64,000 bases of DNA, taken from the NCBI RefSeq assembly GCF_030696665.1, contig NZ_JAUYRV010000035.1:1-64000 (forward strand), read 5' to 3'. This stretch comes from Novosphingobium sp. Its GTDB lineage: Bacteria > Pseudomonadota > Alphaproteobacteria > Sphingomonadales > Sphingomonadaceae. Below are positions 1 to 7,062 of this stretch, piece after piece (the first letter of the stretch is position 1; the number at the start of each line of letters is the position of its first letter). The notes under the pieces were generated by a model, which was given only the letters and a program-made list of their open reading frames with translations, was not told the origin of the DNA and did not search any database. The translations under genes and the position numbers were made by a program.

Positions 1-272
1 TTGGCACCGGTCAACAACGCAAACAGTGTTCTGCCACCGCCTAAATCCACGGCCACCGCTTCGCCGCGCAGCTTGATCTGCGGACGGCTTTCACCGAGCG
101 GAAAGCCGCTTCGATCACGAAACTCCAACTCCCGCACCGCAAACCCCGTCTTCAGCCCTTCCGGCGTTTCAACCTCCACAGTCATCTTGTAACGCATCGT
201 TTCTTTATTGCCGCAGCCCGCAAGCGACAACGCCATACACAGCCCCAACAGGAAAACCCGCAGCGCTTTCAT
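1..272 (-). CDS. Lipoprotein, 3' end cut by window edge
   Basis: The frame is open from an ATG at 272 to the window edge, giving about 90 visible residues. The N-terminus is a lipoprotein signal: a positively charged start, a hydrophobic stretch and the lipobox LAGC, followed by GNKE. The visible mature part is short beta-like sequence with no family I recognise. The C-terminus lies outside the window. No gene partner is visible on this side; the next gene to the right is rsh on the same strand, about 280 bp away behind a repeat element. Function unknown, probably anchored in the cell envelope. Confidence 0.7.
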   Translation of the reverse strand, partial: MKALRVFLLGLCMALSLAGCGNKETMRYKMTVEVETPEGLKTGFAVRELEFRDRSGFPLGESRPQIKLRGEAVAVDLGGGRTLFALLTGA

Positions 273-439
273 GCTGCTACCCGTGCGTAACTATCAGGAG
301 CATTGCGATGACGGCTTGTTAAATGCACTCAATACCTCCTGCACCGGACGCAGCATCTCTGTAGGGCTAGGGGGTTAAGCAATTTGCCAACGCGATGTAG
401 CTACGGCGGCAACTCCTGACGGTTGGCTTCGTCAATTCT

Positions 440-538
440 CGTCATTCCCGCGCAGGCGGGAATCCAGCGACCAGCAACGTCGTCGCTTTGCGACGGCTTT
501 TTTTATCGGACTGGATTCCCGCCTTCGCGGGAATGACG
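440..538. repeat. REPIN-like pair of inverted palindromic repeats around a hairpin
   Basis: Two copies of a 28-bp semi-palindrome (CGTCATTCCCGC ... GGAATCCAG) face each other at 440-466 and 511-538. Between them, 481-495 forms a perfect 6-bp stem (CGTCGC-TTT-GCGACG) followed by a T-run at 498-504, which looks like a rightward intrinsic terminator. Both flanking genes are read leftward, so the T-run serves neither. Two REP units in opposite orientation make a structure of about 100 bp, the usual form of a REPIN or small MITE. A third copy of the unit occurs inside the prophage at 48349-48376. Confidence 0.75.
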
Positions 539-555
539 AAGAGTGGGGCGGCGCG

Positions 556-2643
556 CTAAATCCGCTCCGCCTGCGCCACCGCCTCGCTCGCCCGCAATGC
601 GCTGACGATCCGCGTCAGGTGCGCAAGATCGCGCACCTCCAGATCCACCTCATAAGTATGGAACGGGTTCTCCCGCTGGGTCATTTCCAGATTGACCACG
701 TTGGCATGGTTCTTGGCGAAAATCCCCGCCATTTCCGCCAGCGTGCCGGGGCGGTTGTAGAGTTCGGCGCGCAGTCGGCCGATGGCGCCGTCGGTGCGGG
801 CGTCCCATGACAGGTCGATCCAGTCGGCATCGACGCCGTCGGCCAGCTTCATACAGTCAATCGCGTGGACTTCCACGCCCTTGCCGGGGCGGCGGAGGCC
901 GACGATGCGGTCTCCGGGCACGGGGTGGCAGCACGCGGCCAGTTTAAACGCCATGCCGGGGGTGAGGCCGCGCACGGCGATGGCACGCTTCTGGCTGGGC
1001 CAGTTCTCCTCGGCAATGTTGGCCGCGCTGCCGGGGACGAGCGCTTCCATCACCTGCCGGTCATCCAGCTTGGCCGATCCGATGGCGAACATCAGGTCTT
1101 CCTCGGTCGCCAGCTTCAGCCGCTTGAGCGCATCGGCAATCGCCTTCTTGCCGATCTTGGTCGGCAGGCGCTCGATGATTTCCTCATAAAGCTTGCGCCC
1201 GATGGCGGCGACTTCGGCGCGCTCCTTCTGGCGCACGGAGCGGCGGATCGCGGCGCGGGCCTTGCCGGTGACAACGAAGCCCAGCCACGAAAGCTGCGGT
1301 TCGGAACTGCGGCTCTTGATGATCTCGACCACATCGCCATTGCCGAGCGCGGTGCGCAGCGGCACGTGCCGCCCGTTGATCTTGGCCCCCACCGCCTGCG
1401 CGCCCAGATTGGTGTGGACGGCAAAGGCAAAGTCGATAGGCGTTGCGCCCTTGGGCAACTGGAACAGCGATCCCTTGGGCGTGAAGGCGAAGATGCGATC
1501 CTGATAAATCGCCATCTTGGTGTTTTCGAGCAGTTCTTCGGCATCGTGGCTGGATTCGAGAATTTCGATCAGGTCGCGAAGCCAGCCCACCTGCCCGTCG
1601 GGCTTGCCATGCTGTTTATAGGCCCAGTGCGCCGCGAGGCCGAACTCGTTCAGCTCGTGCATCTCGCGCGTCTTGATCTGCACTTCCACGCGCATCGCGT
1701 TGGAATAGATCAGCGCGGTGTGGAGCGAACGGTAGCCGTTCATCTTGGGCGTGGAGATGTAGTCCTTGAAGCGCCCCGGAATCATCTGCCACTGGCGGTG
1801 GAGAATACCCAAGGCCTTGTAGCAATCGTCCTCGTTCTCAGTGACGACGCGGAAGGCCATGATGTCGGTGATCTGTTCGAACGACACGTGCCGCTCGGCC
1901 ATCTTGCGCCAGATCGAATAGGGGTGCTTTTCGCGGCCCGACACTTCCACGCGCAGGCCCACACCGGCCAGCGCCTGCTTGACCTGGAGCGCGATGGAAT
2001 CGACCTGCGCGCCTTCTTCGCTGCGGATCGCGGACAGGCGGCCGGTGATGGTGGCATAGGCTTCCGGCTCAAGCTGTTCGAAGGCGAGCAACTGCATCTC
2101 GCGCATGTATTCGTACATGCCCACCCGCTCGGCCAGCGGGGCGTAGATATCCATTGTCTCGCGCGCGATGCGGCGGCGTTTTTCCTCGCTCTTGATGTAA
2201 TGGAGCGTGCGCATGTTGTGCAGGCGGTCAGCCAGTTTCACCAGGAGGACGCGCAGATCCTCGCTCATCGCCAGCAGGAACTTGCGCAGGTTCTCCGCCG
2301 CGCGCTCGCTCTCGCTCATCGTCTCGATCTTGGAGAGCTTGGTCACACCATCGACCAGCCGCGCCACATCGGGGCCGAACAGCCGCTCGATCTCTTCCAC
2401 CGTCGCCAGCGTATCTTCCACGGTATCGTGGAGCAGCGCAGTGATGATCGTGTCCTGATCGAGCTTCAACTCGGTCATCAGGCCGGCCACTTCTACCGGG
2501 TGGGAGAAATAGGGATCGCCGCTGGCACGCTTCTGACTGCCGTGTTTCTGCACGGTATAGACATAGGCACGGTTGAGCATCGCCTCATCCGCATCGGGAT
2601 CATAGGCAAGAACACGTTCGACAAGTTCGTACTGGCGGAGCAT
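556..2643 (-). CDS. rsh: Bifunctional (p)ppGpp synthetase/hydrolase (RelA/SpoT homologue)
   Basis: This cytoplasmic enzyme makes and degrades the stringent-response alarmone (p)ppGpp. The domain order is complete in about 695 residues: HD hydrolase with HDTVED at residues 72-77, a RelA/SpoT synthetase domain, a TGS domain and a C-terminal ACT domain. An intact HD-ED motif plus RFKD in the synthetase (the RxKD form rather than ExDD) indicates a bifunctional enzyme, as expected for the single long Rsh of alphaproteobacteria. I chose the ATG at 2643, which has AGGG upstream; a TTG seven codons earlier is possible. It stands alone, with a GNAT-hemF pair upstream on the same strand. Confidence 0.95.
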   Translation of the reverse strand: MLRQYELVERVLAYDPDADEAMLNRAYVYTVQKHGSQKRASGDPYFSHPVEVAGLMTELKLDQDTIITALLHDTVEDTLATVEEIERLFGPDVARLVDGVTKLSKIETMSESERAAENLRKFLLAMSEDLRVLLVKLADRLHNMRTLHYIKSEEKRRRIARETMDIYAPLAERVGMYEYMREMQLLAFEQLEPEAYATITGRLSAIRSEEGAQVDSIALQVKQALAGVGLRVEVSGREKHPYSIWRKMAERHVSFEQITDIMAFRVVTENEDDCYKALGILHRQWQMIPGRFKDYISTPKMNGYRSLHTALIYSNAMRVEVQIKTREMHELNEFGLAAHWAYKQHGKPDGQVGWLRDLIEILESSHDAEELLENTKMAIYQDRIFAFTPKGSLFQLPKGATPIDFAFAVHTNLGAQAVGAKINGRHVPLRTALGNGDVVEIIKSRSSEPQLSWLGFVVTGKARAAIRRSVRQKERAEVAAIGRKLYEEIIERLPTKIGKKAIADALKRLKLATEEDLMFAIGSAKLDDRQVMEALVPGSAANIAEENWPSQKRAIAVRGLTPGMAFKLAACCHPVPGDRIVGLRRPGKGVEVHAIDCMKLADGVDADWIDLSWDARTDGAIGRLRAELYNRPGTLAEMAGIFAKNHANVVNLEMTQRENPFHTYEVDLEVRDLAHLTRIVSALRASEAVAQAERI

Positions 2644-2717
2644 CTGATCCCTAGATGGCGGCAAGCGGGGTAAACCTGCAAGGGGGAATACCTCGTAAAT
2701 GCAATCGACTTGCTTGA

Positions 2718-3341
2718 TCAGAGGATGATGGGCGCGCTACCGATGTCTTGCGGCAACAGTCCGGCAAGGCGCGGGTCGGGCAGGATCTCCACAAACCGTG
2801 CGAACGGTTCAAAGCCCTGCTTCTGGTAGAACGGCAGCGCGCGCGGATCATCGGTGGTGCAAGTGTGCAGCCAGACGCGGGCGACGCCCGGTGCCCACGC
2901 CAGTTGTAGAGCCTTGCGCATCAGCCACTGACCAACGCCCTTACCGGTCGCACCCTTGATCAGGCCGAAGAACACGATCTCGCATTCCCCCTCCACCCGG
3001 AAGTCCAGTTCCACCATGCCGACCTCAACCCGCGTCCGGTCCACCACGGCATAAAGCTGCACGCGCGGATCGTGGATGATCGCGGCGATTTCCGCATCGC
3101 TCCGCCCCAGCCGCGTCCACCACAGCCAAGGCCCGCCAATGCGCTTGTAGAGCAGGCGGTACTTCTCGGGTGCTGCGTCTTTCCACCGCACGATCTGGAC
3201 CGGAACCTCGGCCTCGGGCGTAAGACGGCGCAAGGCTGCTGGCGGCTCCAGCATTTCCAGCGCCGTAACCACGCAGGCAAGATCGCCCGGCGCGACATTG
3301 TGATAACCGTGGCCCAGCGGCGGGCCGTGTGCTTCAATCAC
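2718..3341 (-). CDS. GNAT-family N-acetyltransferase
   Basis: About 207 residues with a GNAT fold. The central part carries the acetyl-CoA region around GATGKGVGQWLM, then a beta strand (VARVWLHT) and the typical late motif ALPFYQKQGFEPF. GNAT enzymes move an acetyl group from acetyl-CoA to an amine; the substrate cannot be read from the sequence. The gene follows hemF on the same strand with a gap of about 1 nt, so the two are probably cotranscribed. That does not by itself imply a role in haem synthesis. Confidence 0.85.
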   Translation of the reverse strand: MIEAHGPPLGHGYHNVAPGDLACVVTALEMLEPPAALRRLTPEAEVPVQIVRWKDAAPEKYRLLYKRIGGPWLWWTRLGRSDAEIAAIIHDPRVQLYAVVDRTRVEVGMVELDFRVEGECEIVFFGLIKGATGKGVGQWLMRKALQLAWAPGVARVWLHTCTTDDPRALPFYQKQGFEPFARFVEILPDPRLAGLLPQDIGSAPIIL

Positions 3342-3342
3342 G

Positions 3343-4206
3343 TCAGGTCCACACCGCTTCAGGCGGCAGGCTCATCAGGATGGCGTCGATATTGCCGCCG
3401 GTCTTCAGGCCGAACAGCGTGCCACGGTCCCACACCAGATTGAATTCGGCATAGCGCCCGCGATACTGCAACTGCTGCAGCTTTTCCGCGTCGTTGAACG
3501 CCATGCCCATGCGCTTGCGCACCAGAGCCGGGAACACGTTGACGAAGGCATCGCCGATGTCGCGCGTAAAGGCGAAGTTGGCTTCGAACGCCGCGTCATC
3601 CCCGCATTCCAGATGGTCGTAGAACACGCCCCCTACCCCGCGATGGACCTTGCGGTGGGGAATCCAGAAATACTCGTCCGCCCACTTCTTGAACTTCGGG
3701 TAGTACTCCGCATCGTGCCGGTCACACGCCGCCTTGTACTCTGCGTGGAACTCTGCCGTGTCCTCGTCATAAGGGATCGGCGGGTTGAGATCGCCGCCAC
3801 CGCCGAACCATGCCTTGCTGGTGGTCAGGAAGCGCGTGTTCATGTGGACGGCGGGCACGTGCGGATTGGCCATGTGCGCAACAAGGCTGATCCCCGTTGC
3901 CGTAAATCCCGGCGAATCAGCGGTGGCCCCGTTGATCGATCCGGCGAACTCCTTGGAAAACTCACCCTGCACGGTCGAGACGTTCACGCCGACCTTCTCG
4001 AACACTTTGCCCTTCATCAACCCCTGCACACCGCCGCCGCCGTTTTCGACGGTTTCGCCTTCATGCTCACGATTCCACGGCGTGTACTGGAACGAAGCAT
4101 CCGACCCGGCTTCGCGTTCAATCGCTTCGAATTCGGCACAGATGCGATCACGCAGGGATTCGAACCAGGTACGGGCGCGGGCGGTGTGTTGAGTCCAGTC
4201 AGTCAT
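3343..4206 (-). CDS. hemF: Oxygen-dependent coproporphyrinogen III oxidase
   Basis: HemF converts coproporphyrinogen III to protoporphyrinogen IX with oxygen, late in haem synthesis. The 287-residue product has the family length. It contains the glycine-rich ENGGGGVQGLMKG region, the HMNTRF and WFGGGGDLNPP stretches, and the C-terminal YRGRYAEFNLVWDRGTLFGL block. The ATG at 4206 fits family N-termini better than an upstream in-frame start at 4242, which would overlap the divergent pdeM leader. It is divergent from pdeM and is followed closely by the GNAT gene. Confidence 0.95.
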   Translation of the reverse strand: MTDWTQHTARARTWFESLRDRICAEFEAIEREAGSDASFQYTPWNREHEGETVENGGGGVQGLMKGKVFEKVGVNVSTVQGEFSKEFAGSINGATADSPGFTATGISLVAHMANPHVPAVHMNTRFLTTSKAWFGGGGDLNPPIPYDEDTAEFHAEYKAACDRHDAEYYPKFKKWADEYFWIPHRKVHRGVGGVFYDHLECGDDAAFEANFAFTRDIGDAFVNVFPALVRKRMGMAFNDAEKLQQLQYRGRYAEFNLVWDRGTLFGLKTGGNIDAILMSLPPEAVWT

Positions 4207-4251
4207 GGTGACGGACTTGCCAAGGGTTTTGCGATCCGGCAAGGGGAAGCG

Positions 4252-4926
4252 ATGGTTCCCTTTTCGTTCGCCTCACAGGAATTCCGCCTCGGGCCTGCGC
4301 GCGCGCTGTTCTGGGCAGAGGAAAACGCGCTGCTGGTGGCGGACCTGCATCTTGAAAAGGCCAGCTTTTTCGCAAAGCACGGGCAGATGCTCCCGCCCTA
4401 TGACAGCCGCGCCACGCTGGAACGGCTGGCCGGAGCGTTGCGTGAAACCGGCGCAAAGCGCGTGTTCTGCCTTGGCGACTCGTTCCACGATGCCCAGGCA
4501 GTGGCCCGCATGGAACCCCATGCTGCGGGCATGCTGGACGCACTGACGCGGGCGACCGACTGGGTCTGGATCACCGGAAACCACGATGAAGACGCAGCTG
4601 CACCCGGCGGAACACTGGTCGATGAACTCGACATTCGCGGCATGAAACTGCGCCACATCGCGCGCAAAGGCAGCGCCGACACCGAAGTGTCGGGCCATTT
4701 CCACCCCAAGTTGCGCGTCACGGTGCGCGGTCGCTCCATCGCTCGCCCCTGCGCTGTCGCCAGTGAGAACCGTTTGATTTTGCCCGCTTTTGGTGCATTG
4801 ACCGGCGGGATGGATGCGGGCGATCCGGCAATCCTTGCCGCGTTGCAGCCCGCCAGCGCCATCGACGCTATCGTACCTGCGGGCGAAAAGCTTGCCCGCT
4901 TTGCCTTGTGGCGCGCGGCAGCATGA
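4252..4926 (+). CDS. pdeM: Ligase-associated DNA damage response phosphoesterase PdeM
   Basis: A calcineurin-like metallophosphoesterase of 224 residues. Metal-binding motifs occur in order: DLHLEKASF at 31-39, GDSFHD at 75-80, GNHDED at 109-114 and GHFHP at 148-152. DLHLEKASFFA is the signature of the PdeM group, usually encoded with an ATP-dependent DNA ligase, a Lhr-like helicase and a ligase-associated exonuclease. No such partners are visible here, so the function in DNA repair is inferred from the family only. The ATG at 4252 has AGGGGA a few bases upstream. It is divergent from hemF. Confidence 0.88.
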   Translation: MVPFSFASQEFRLGPARALFWAEENALLVADLHLEKASFFAKHGQMLPPYDSRATLERLAGALRETGAKRVFCLGDSFHDAQAVARMEPHAAGMLDALTRATDWVWITGNHDEDAAAPGGTLVDELDIRGMKLRHIARKGSADTEVSGHFHPKLRVTVRGRSIARPCAVASENRLILPAFGALTGGMDAGDPAILAALQPASAIDAIVPAGEKLARFALWRAAA

Positions 4927-5094
4927 CCGGGCATTCCCACAGAATTGTGCAACACGCTTGGGCCAATCGGAACTTCCCGCAAACCGGGCCTTTAAAACCC
5001 CGCGCATTGTGATATGAGCGCGGCAACCGCTATCAGGCGTATATTTGTATAAACTGCAGGAGAAAGCACTATAGCTCCCCCACCGAGGCGCAGT

Positions 5095-5613
5095 ATGGCG
5101 CCCCCCGTCAAGAGCGGGCCTCGCTTCAACCAGATGATCACGGTGCCGAAGGTGCGCGTGATTGACGGTGATGGTGAGAACCTGGGTGTAATGTACACCC
5201 GCGAAGCGATCGAGCAGGCGGCTGAAGTCGGCCTTGATCTCGTCGAAGTTTCCCCGAACGCTGACCCGCCGGTCTGCAAGTTCCTCGATGTGGGCAAGTA
5301 CCGCTACGAGGCGCAGAAAAAGGCGAACCTCGCGCGCAAGAGCCAGAAGACGCAGGAGATCAAAGAGATCAAGATGCGTCCGAACATCGATGACCACGAT
5401 TACGATACGAAGATGCGTAACGTGATGCGGTTCATCGAGGATGGCGACAAGGTGAAGATCACCCTGCGTTTCCGTGGCCGCGAACTTTCGCACCAGCAGT
5501 TGGGCATGAACCTGCTGCGCAAGGTGCAGGACGACGTGGCGGAAATCGCCAAGGTCGAAGCCTTCCCCCGCATGGAAGGCCGCCAGATGCTGATGGTCCT
5601 CGCGCCCAAATAA
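5095..5613 (+). CDS. infC: Translation initiation factor IF-3
   Basis: IF-3 binds the 30S subunit and checks the initiator tRNA and start codon. The 172-residue product has the IF3 N domain ([16 protein letters not shown]), the linker helix rich in lysine ([11 protein letters not shown]) and the C domain ending in [13 protein letters not shown]. The ATG at 5095 has GAGG at 5085-5088. The frame continues upstream to a non-standard ATA at 5071-5073, which has AGGAG at 5058-5062 with 8 bp spacing. infC genes often use AUU/AUA/AUC starts for autoregulation, so the true product may carry eight more residues. rpmI and rplT do not follow directly. Confidence 0.95.
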   Translation: MAPPVKSGPRFNQMITVPKVRVIDGDGENLGVMYTREAIEQAAEVGLDLVEVSPNADPPVCKFLDVGKYRYEAQKKANLARKSQKTQEIKEIKMRPNIDDHDYDTKMRNVMRFIEDGDKVKITLRFRGRELSHQQLGMNLLRKVQDDVAEIAKVEAFPRMEGRQMLMVLAPK

Positions 5614-5640
5614 GCGCACGAGACAATCGCTGAACACCGC

Positions 5641-5669
5641 AAGGGGCGTGCCGCAAGGCGCGCCCTTTT
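5641..5669 (+). terminator. Intrinsic terminator of infC
   Basis: An imperfect GC-rich stem (AAGGGGCGTGCC paired with GGCGCGCCCTT) with a GCAA loop ends in TTTT, about 27 bp after the infC stop. Confidence 0.8.
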
Positions 5670-5884
5670 CGTATGCGCGGGATCGGCATTCAGCGACCTA
5701 TCCTGAAAAACGCAATTTCCGCCCGCCGACACCACGCAACGCCTTGTCCCGCGGCGCAAGGCAGTTCCGCGTTACACTACTCAACTCACCGGCAAACCAA
5801 CACTTTCCAGCGATTCAGCCATGCCCGATTTCTCCGACGGTGCGTTGCCGCGACGGTTCGCAAAAAACCTAAAAAGGAGAATTT

Positions 5885-6193
5885 ATGTCGCCATCTTTCA
5901 AAATCATCCCCGCCGTTGCCATTCTGGCAGGCTCGCTGGGCCTTGGCGGTTGCGCCACCAAGGGCTACGTCAACGAGCAGATTGCCACGGTCAACCAGCG
6001 CATTGATGGCGTCGAAGGTCGCCTGCAGGCGACTGACGGTGTTGCACAGGCCGCACGCAGCGAGGCTCAGGCCGCCAATGCGCAGTCGCAGACCAACACG
6101 CAGCGCCTCGATCAGCTGACCGGCCGTGTCGACGGTATGGATCAGCGCATGATGCAGATGCAGCAGCAGCCGCAAAAGCGCGCGCGCAACTAA
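5885..6193 (+). CDS. Small coiled-coil lipoprotein
   Basis: 102 residues with a lipoprotein signal (lipobox LGGC at about 19-22), then CATKGYVNEQIATVNQ and a long alanine/glutamine-rich helix with heptad spacing, ending in a basic tail (QKRARN). The layout resembles Lpp-type or alanine-zipper lipoproteins that trimerise in the periplasm. A strong AAGGAG lies just before the ATG. It is followed by an L,D-transpeptidase on the same strand; such enzymes can attach Lpp-like proteins to peptidoglycan, so a shared envelope role is plausible but not shown. Confidence 0.75.
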   Translation: MSPSFKIIPAVAILAGSLGLGGCATKGYVNEQIATVNQRIDGVEGRLQATDGVAQAARSEAQAANAQSQTNTQRLDQLTGRVDGMDQRMMQMQQQPQKRARN

Positions 6194-6298
6194 GCCTTAC
6201 ACGCAACGTTTCCCCTGCCGGACGGGCGGCCCGCGGCAATTTCCGCAGCCGCCAGTCGCCCGTCCGGCACCCATGATACGGATTGAGAACGATACTCG

Positions 6299-6991
6299 AT
6301 GATCAAGGCTCTGGTTGCGTTGACAGGAATGGCACTGGTTGTTTGTCCGCTATTGAGCACGGATGCGCATGCAGCTCCGGCCAAGGCCTCTTCTGCAAAA
6401 AAGAAGGCTGTAACTCCGCCCGTCGAGCTGCCGCCGCTGACTATTGCCGCTCGGCGCGTCACCACTTGGGTTGCCGAAACCGCCGACAACCAGTCGCTGC
6501 CCTATATTGTGATCGACAAGCAATCGGCGACGATCATCGTCTACGACGCCAGCGGCAAGCCGGTAGCGACCGGCCCTGTGCTGATCGGAATTGCCGAGGG
6601 CGACGAGGCCACACCGGGCGTCGGCTCCAAAAGCCTGTCCGAAATCGGTCCCGCAGAAAAGACCACGCCGGCTGGCCGCTATCTGGCAAAGTTCGGACGT
6701 GCGGCAGGCAATACCAAGGTGCTTTGGGTAGACTATGCCACGTCGGTGGCGATCCACACGATCCCGCCGGGCAACAAGGAAAACCGCACGAAGCGGATGC
6801 TTTCACCCGCGATAGACGACAACCGCGTAACCTTTGGCTGCATTAACGTGCCCAAGGCGATCTACAACGGAAAGATCGCCCCCATGTTCGCCAAAAAGGG
6901 CGGTTACGTCTATATCCTGCCCGACAGCAAGCCACTGGAAGCCGCCTTCCCGCCGCTGCACGCACGGCCATTCGTCGAGGCAGCGCGCTAA
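6299..6991 (+). CDS. Periplasmic L,D-transpeptidase (YkuD domain)
   Basis: 230 residues with an N-terminal signal peptide ending near AHA-AP, a lysine-rich linker, then a YkuD domain. The catalytic region has AIHTIPPG (His153) and VTFGCINV (Cys181), the residues used to form 3-3 peptidoglycan cross-links or to attach lipoproteins to the wall. The serine usually found two residues before the cysteine is replaced by Thr-Phe, a tolerated variation. It lies 105 bp after the coiled-coil lipoprotein and is convergent with the TonB receptor gene. Confidence 0.88.
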   Translation: MIKALVALTGMALVVCPLLSTDAHAAPAKASSAKKKAVTPPVELPPLTIAARRVTTWVAETADNQSLPYIVIDKQSATIIVYDASGKPVATGPVLIGIAEGDEATPGVGSKSLSEIGPAEKTTPAGRYLAKFGRAAGNTKVLWVDYATSVAIHTIPPGNKENRTKRMLSPAIDDNRVTFGCINVPKAIYNGKIAPMFAKKGGYVYILPDSKPLEAAFPPLHARPFVEAAR

Positions 6992-6996
6992 ACGAA

Positions 6997-7021
6997 GAAG
7001 GGAGCCTTTCGGCCCCCTTCT
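6997..7021. terminator. Shared terminator between convergent genes
   Basis: GAAGGGAGCC-TTTC-GGCCCCCTTC forms a 10-bp stem with one mismatch just after the L,D-transpeptidase stop. It lies between two genes read toward each other, so it may end both transcripts. The flanking T-run is weak. Confidence 0.55.
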
Positions 7022-7062
7022 CCCTCTCCCCAACCTCGTTTCAGGCCAACCTGGCTTGCAGG

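Noticed and set aside
865..2673. Long plus-strand open frame opposite rsh
   Set aside because: It is the antisense shadow of the conserved Rsh coding region; the translation has no domain and the GC-rich third positions explain the openness.
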